DNA of 44,182 bases. Source: Saprospiraceae bacterium (GTDB lineage Bacteria; Bacteroidota; Bacteroidia; Chitinophagales; Saprospiraceae). Below, in pieces: positions 42,593 through 44,182 of this stretch (position 1 is the stretch's first letter; every line of letters starts with the position of its first letter). Made by a program: the position numbers and the translations under genes. The notes beneath the pieces were generated by a model. It saw only the letters and a program-made list of their open reading frames with translations, was not told the origin of the DNA and did not search any database. Where the stretch lies: assembly GCA_016787525.1 (NCBI GenBank), contig JAEUUP010000133.1, positions 1-44,182 on the forward strand, in the 5' to 3' direction.

Positions 42593-43968
42593 TCCCTCTC
42601 CACGACTGTACAATTCTTAAAATCCGTTTTGTCCACTGTCAGACTTCTCTTTTGTGTACTGTAAGACGCAGGTATTTTTGTTTTTGGCTTATCAGCGACT
42701 TTATCCGTCAAACGTTGGCATTTGATGTCGCTGTCTTCGACGATACTTGGTGCGGTCATTTCTGTCAAACAGCCCCCCTCAGTATCTATCACCAAATTTT
42801 TACCAACAAGTTGACAACGTTGCGCTAAGTTTTTGCCACCTCTGACTTCTGCCTTGTTCAAGATGACTTGCTGTGTGCCTTTAAATGTTTCTGTTTTACC
42901 CAAAAACAAGGTTTTATCCTTTTCTAAATCGGCTGTCAGATTGTTCAAGGTCAAATCCGTAAAACCCATGACACAAATATAGGCATTATAACGGGTTTCT
43001 GTCAAAGAGGATTTGCGTATTTTGACATTGTTGAAAATGATATTTCGAGATAAAAACGCTTGTTTGGTATCCACATCTCCTGCATAAATGGCGAACTCGG
43101 GCAAGTTTTCAAGTATAATATCTGTGAACTGTACGTTTTCTGCTTTTTCAATGATAATACCAGATGGATTCATATACTTGTAAGAGGGTGTACTACCTTT
43201 CAAAGTACCATCAATGTGTACATCCTTGATGGTGACATTCGTCAGTTTTTGATTCATCCCCGAAACACTCAAATTGCCAACTAAAGCCTTTTCGATTTGG
43301 ATGTTTTCAAAAGGCATATCGGTATTGCCTTCGCCTTCGAGGTCAATACCGCCTAAACCCGATTGCCGCACATCAATATTCGACAATAGTATGTCGTGAC
43401 CGCTTGTCACCGAAACACCATTTCGATAGACATTCTGTATCGTCAGGTTTTCTGCTTTTATGTCAGAACAAAAAAAATGCGTATTGCCAATGCACAAACC
43501 ATCTCCACGCATATTTTTGATTTTTAATCCTTTAATATGCACATTGGATATGTTTTTGGTGTCGGGTAAAAGTAGAACTGCATGATTTTGCTCTCCTCCA
43601 TACGCCTCAATATTGCCCTCACAAGTCAAATAGTCCAAAAAAACATAAGAACCTTTCACCCAAATGAGTGATTTGTCCACGTCATAGTGCGCCAACCTTG
43701 CATGATTGGGGTTTTGTTTTAACACTGTTTCATACCCCTCAGTATAAATCCGTTTATTGTCACCCACAACCAAATGATTGACTAAATAAACGCCTTTTGG
43801 CAAAAATACAGTCTCGTTTTTGTCAATCGCCGCTTGTATGGCTTCGGTATCGTCGTGCAAGCCGTTGCCTTTTGCACCGTATTTTTTGACAGATTGCGTT
43901 TGCCCTTTTTGCGAAGTCATACAATGAGAAAGCAGCAGACAGATGGGTAGTATGTGGAGAATATTCAA
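42589..43968 (-). CDS. Parallel beta-helix lipoprotein (pectate lyase 3 / GH28-like fold)
   Basis: This 459-aa protein starts at a TTG (43968); an in-frame TAA lies three codons upstream and the signal peptide NILHILPICLLLSHC is complete from here, with lipobox LLSHC (about Cys16). Residues about 27-60 (VKKYGAKGNGLHDDTEAIQAAI) are the start of a pectate-lyase-3/GH28-type beta-helix. Rungs with repeated I/V-x-I and N continue to about residue 400, for example NVHIKGLKIKNMRGDGLCIG. Catalytic acids are not obvious. It may bind, trim or modify the polysaccharide made by this cluster, or act on an external one. It is the first gene of the polysaccharide block, coupled to the flippase. Two CCCCTCAGTA copies encode DTEGG and YTEGY. 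Confidence 0.78.
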   Translation of the reverse strand: MNILHILPICLLLSHCMTSQKGQTQSVKKYGAKGNGLHDDTEAIQAAIDKNETVFLPKGVYLVNHLVVGDNKRIYTEGYETVLKQNPNHARLAHYDVDKSLIWVKGSYVFLDYLTCEGNIEAYGGEQNHAVLLLPDTKNISNVHIKGLKIKNMRGDGLCIGNTHFFCSDIKAENLTIQNVYRNGVSVTSGHDILLSNIDVRQSGLGGIDLEGEGNTDMPFENIQIEKALVGNLSVSGMNQKLTNVTIKDVHIDGTLKGSTPSYKYMNPSGIIIEKAENVQFTDIILENLPEFAIYAGDVDTKQAFLSRNIIFNNVKIRKSSLTETRYNAYICVMGFTDLTLNNLTADLEKDKTLFLGKTETFKGTQQVILNKAEVRGGKNLAQRCQLVGKNLVIDTEGGCLTEMTAPSIVEDSDIKCQRLTDKVADKPKTKIPASYSTQKRSLTVDKTDFKNCTVVERE

Positions 43969-44001
43969 GAGGCTTTATAGTGTTTTTTACTATTTAGTTA
44001 C

Positions 44002-44034
44002 ACCGACGACGAAGTTTAAAATTTCGTCGTCGGT
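44002..44034 (-). terminator. Strong stem-loop after the partial gene at the right edge
   Basis: ACCGACGACGAA (44002-44013) pairs perfectly with TTCGTCGTCGGT (44023-44034) around a 9-base loop. It follows the partial minus-strand gene (stop at 44095) by about 60 bases and precedes the beta-helix lipoprotein gene. No T-run follows directly, so termination is probable but not certain. Confidence 0.6.
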
Positions 44035-44094
44035 TAATAATTGAGAATGTTCACGGAACTGTGTCAAAGGTGAAAAAATATGAAAAGATAGCGA

Positions 44095-44182
44095 TTAAAA
44101 ACGTTTAATATCAATATCGGCTCTTTCGCCAAAGATGATATGTAATTGCCCTGCGATTTCACCCCAATTGGGTATATTATTG
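44095..44182 (-). CDS. C-terminal fragment of an unidentified gene (cut by the window edge)
   Basis: On the minus strand the last 29 codons read NNIPNWGEIAGQLHI, then IFGERADIDIKRF, then TAA at 44095-44097. Composition is protein-like and the stop is followed by a strong hairpin. The fragment is too short for me to name a family. It may belong to the polysaccharide cluster, which continues in the same direction. Confidence 0.55.
   Translation of the reverse strand, partial: NNIPNWGEIAGQLHIIFGERADIDIKRF

Larger units (their letters stand above)
744..43744. repeat. Dispersed 10-bp word TACTGAGGGG / CCCCTCAGTA, at least 50 copies (candidate DNA uptake-type sequence)
   Basis: Starts of the CCCCTCAGTA orientation on the plus strand: 744, 1040, 1814, 2295, 2555, 3353, 3608, 3866, 5388, 10122, 11259, 13754, 15807, 16610, 24102, 28166, 29651, 30829, 31597, 34018, 37852, 38350, 42775, 43735. 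Starts of TACTGAGGGG: 4949, 6536, 7161, 8242, 11878, 15327, 17595, 18210, 18607, 19777, 20973, 22099, 22962, 24122, 24681, 28362, 28755, 30561, 32909, 35623, 36380, 37016, 37533, 39952, 40774, 41722. The copies at 8242, 15327, 22099 and 29651 differ at the outer T/A base. The G run varies from 4 to 8. Forty-three copies are inside genes and seven are intergenic (11878, 24102, 24122, 28166, 28362, 30561, 39952). One-mismatch relatives lie at 1556, 8523 and 40326. The entry spans first to last copy. Confidence 0.97.

Noticed and set aside
744-43744. Chi site or chromosome-segregation (KOPS-like) motif
   Set aside because: Such motifs are strongly strand-biased relative to replication; here 24 and 26 copies lie on the two strands. 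A switch exactly within the window cannot explain the interleaving.
744-43744. Ribosome binding or promoter element
   Set aside because: Most copies are deep inside genes, in both orientations, and only one or two are near a start codon.

Overview
The window is AT-rich DNA from a member of the Bacteroidota, most likely a gliding-type or environmental lineage rather than a gut Bacteroides. The evidence is type IX secretion (T9SS) C-terminal domains of both type A (1321-aa and 314-aa proteins) and type B (396-aa and 2283-aa proteins), a PorP/SprF-family protein, SprB-type repeats, and promoter-like sites matching the Bacteroidota -7 consensus TAnnTTTG. I cannot name a genus. No rRNA, tRNA, transposase, phage gene or CRISPR array was seen.

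Layout. (1) 1-8492: a secreted HYR-repeat protein (+), converging on a divergent gamma-glutamyltransferase-family protein (-), then a PqqB-like metallo-hydrolase lipoprotein and a di-haem cytochrome c peroxidase lipoprotein (+). (2) 8880-23963, all minus strand: a probable six-gene operon read from the right. It runs giant SprB-repeat protein with type B CTD, second type B CTD protein, PorP/SprF-family protein, Asn/Gly-rich secreted protein, papain-like C1 peptidase with a DUF4384-like tail, and caspase-like C14 peptidase with a propeller-like N-terminus. (3) 24161-27372, minus: a protease-related group made of a subtilisin, a PrcB-like lipoprotein, a T9SS type A cargo protein and a Kazal-type inhibitor. 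(4) 27373-28440: intergenic, with a 30-bp minisatellite. (5) 28441-31959: a Wzi-like outer-membrane barrel and an alkaline-phosphatase-superfamily protein. (6) 32229-43968, minus: a Wzx/Wzy-type surface-polysaccharide cluster with four GT4 glycosyltransferases, an asparagine-synthase-like amidotransferase, a WbpP-like epimerase, an O-antigen ligase/polymerase-like protein, a flippase and a beta-helix lipoprotein. The last 88 bases hold the C-terminus of another minus-strand gene.

The most striking signal is not a gene. The non-palindromic word TACTGAGGGG / CCCCTCAGTA occurs at least 50 times: 46 exact 10-mers plus 4 copies keeping the 9-base core ACTGAGGGG. That is about one per 0.9 kb, against roughly 0.08 expected by chance on both strands. 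It is balanced between strands (24 versus 26). It lies mostly inside genes (43 of 50, in 20 of 25 genes) and uses every reading frame except the one that would put TGA in frame. One inverted pair forms a terminator-like hairpin (24101-24132). Density, strand balance, genic location and paired-terminator use resemble the DNA uptake sequences of Neisseriaceae and Pasteurellaceae, and I propose it as a candidate uptake sequence or other genome-wide DNA-level signal in this lineage. Two intergenic nested inverted-repeat elements (8541-8815 and 30295-30501) share palindromic modules and look like a second dispersed repeat family.
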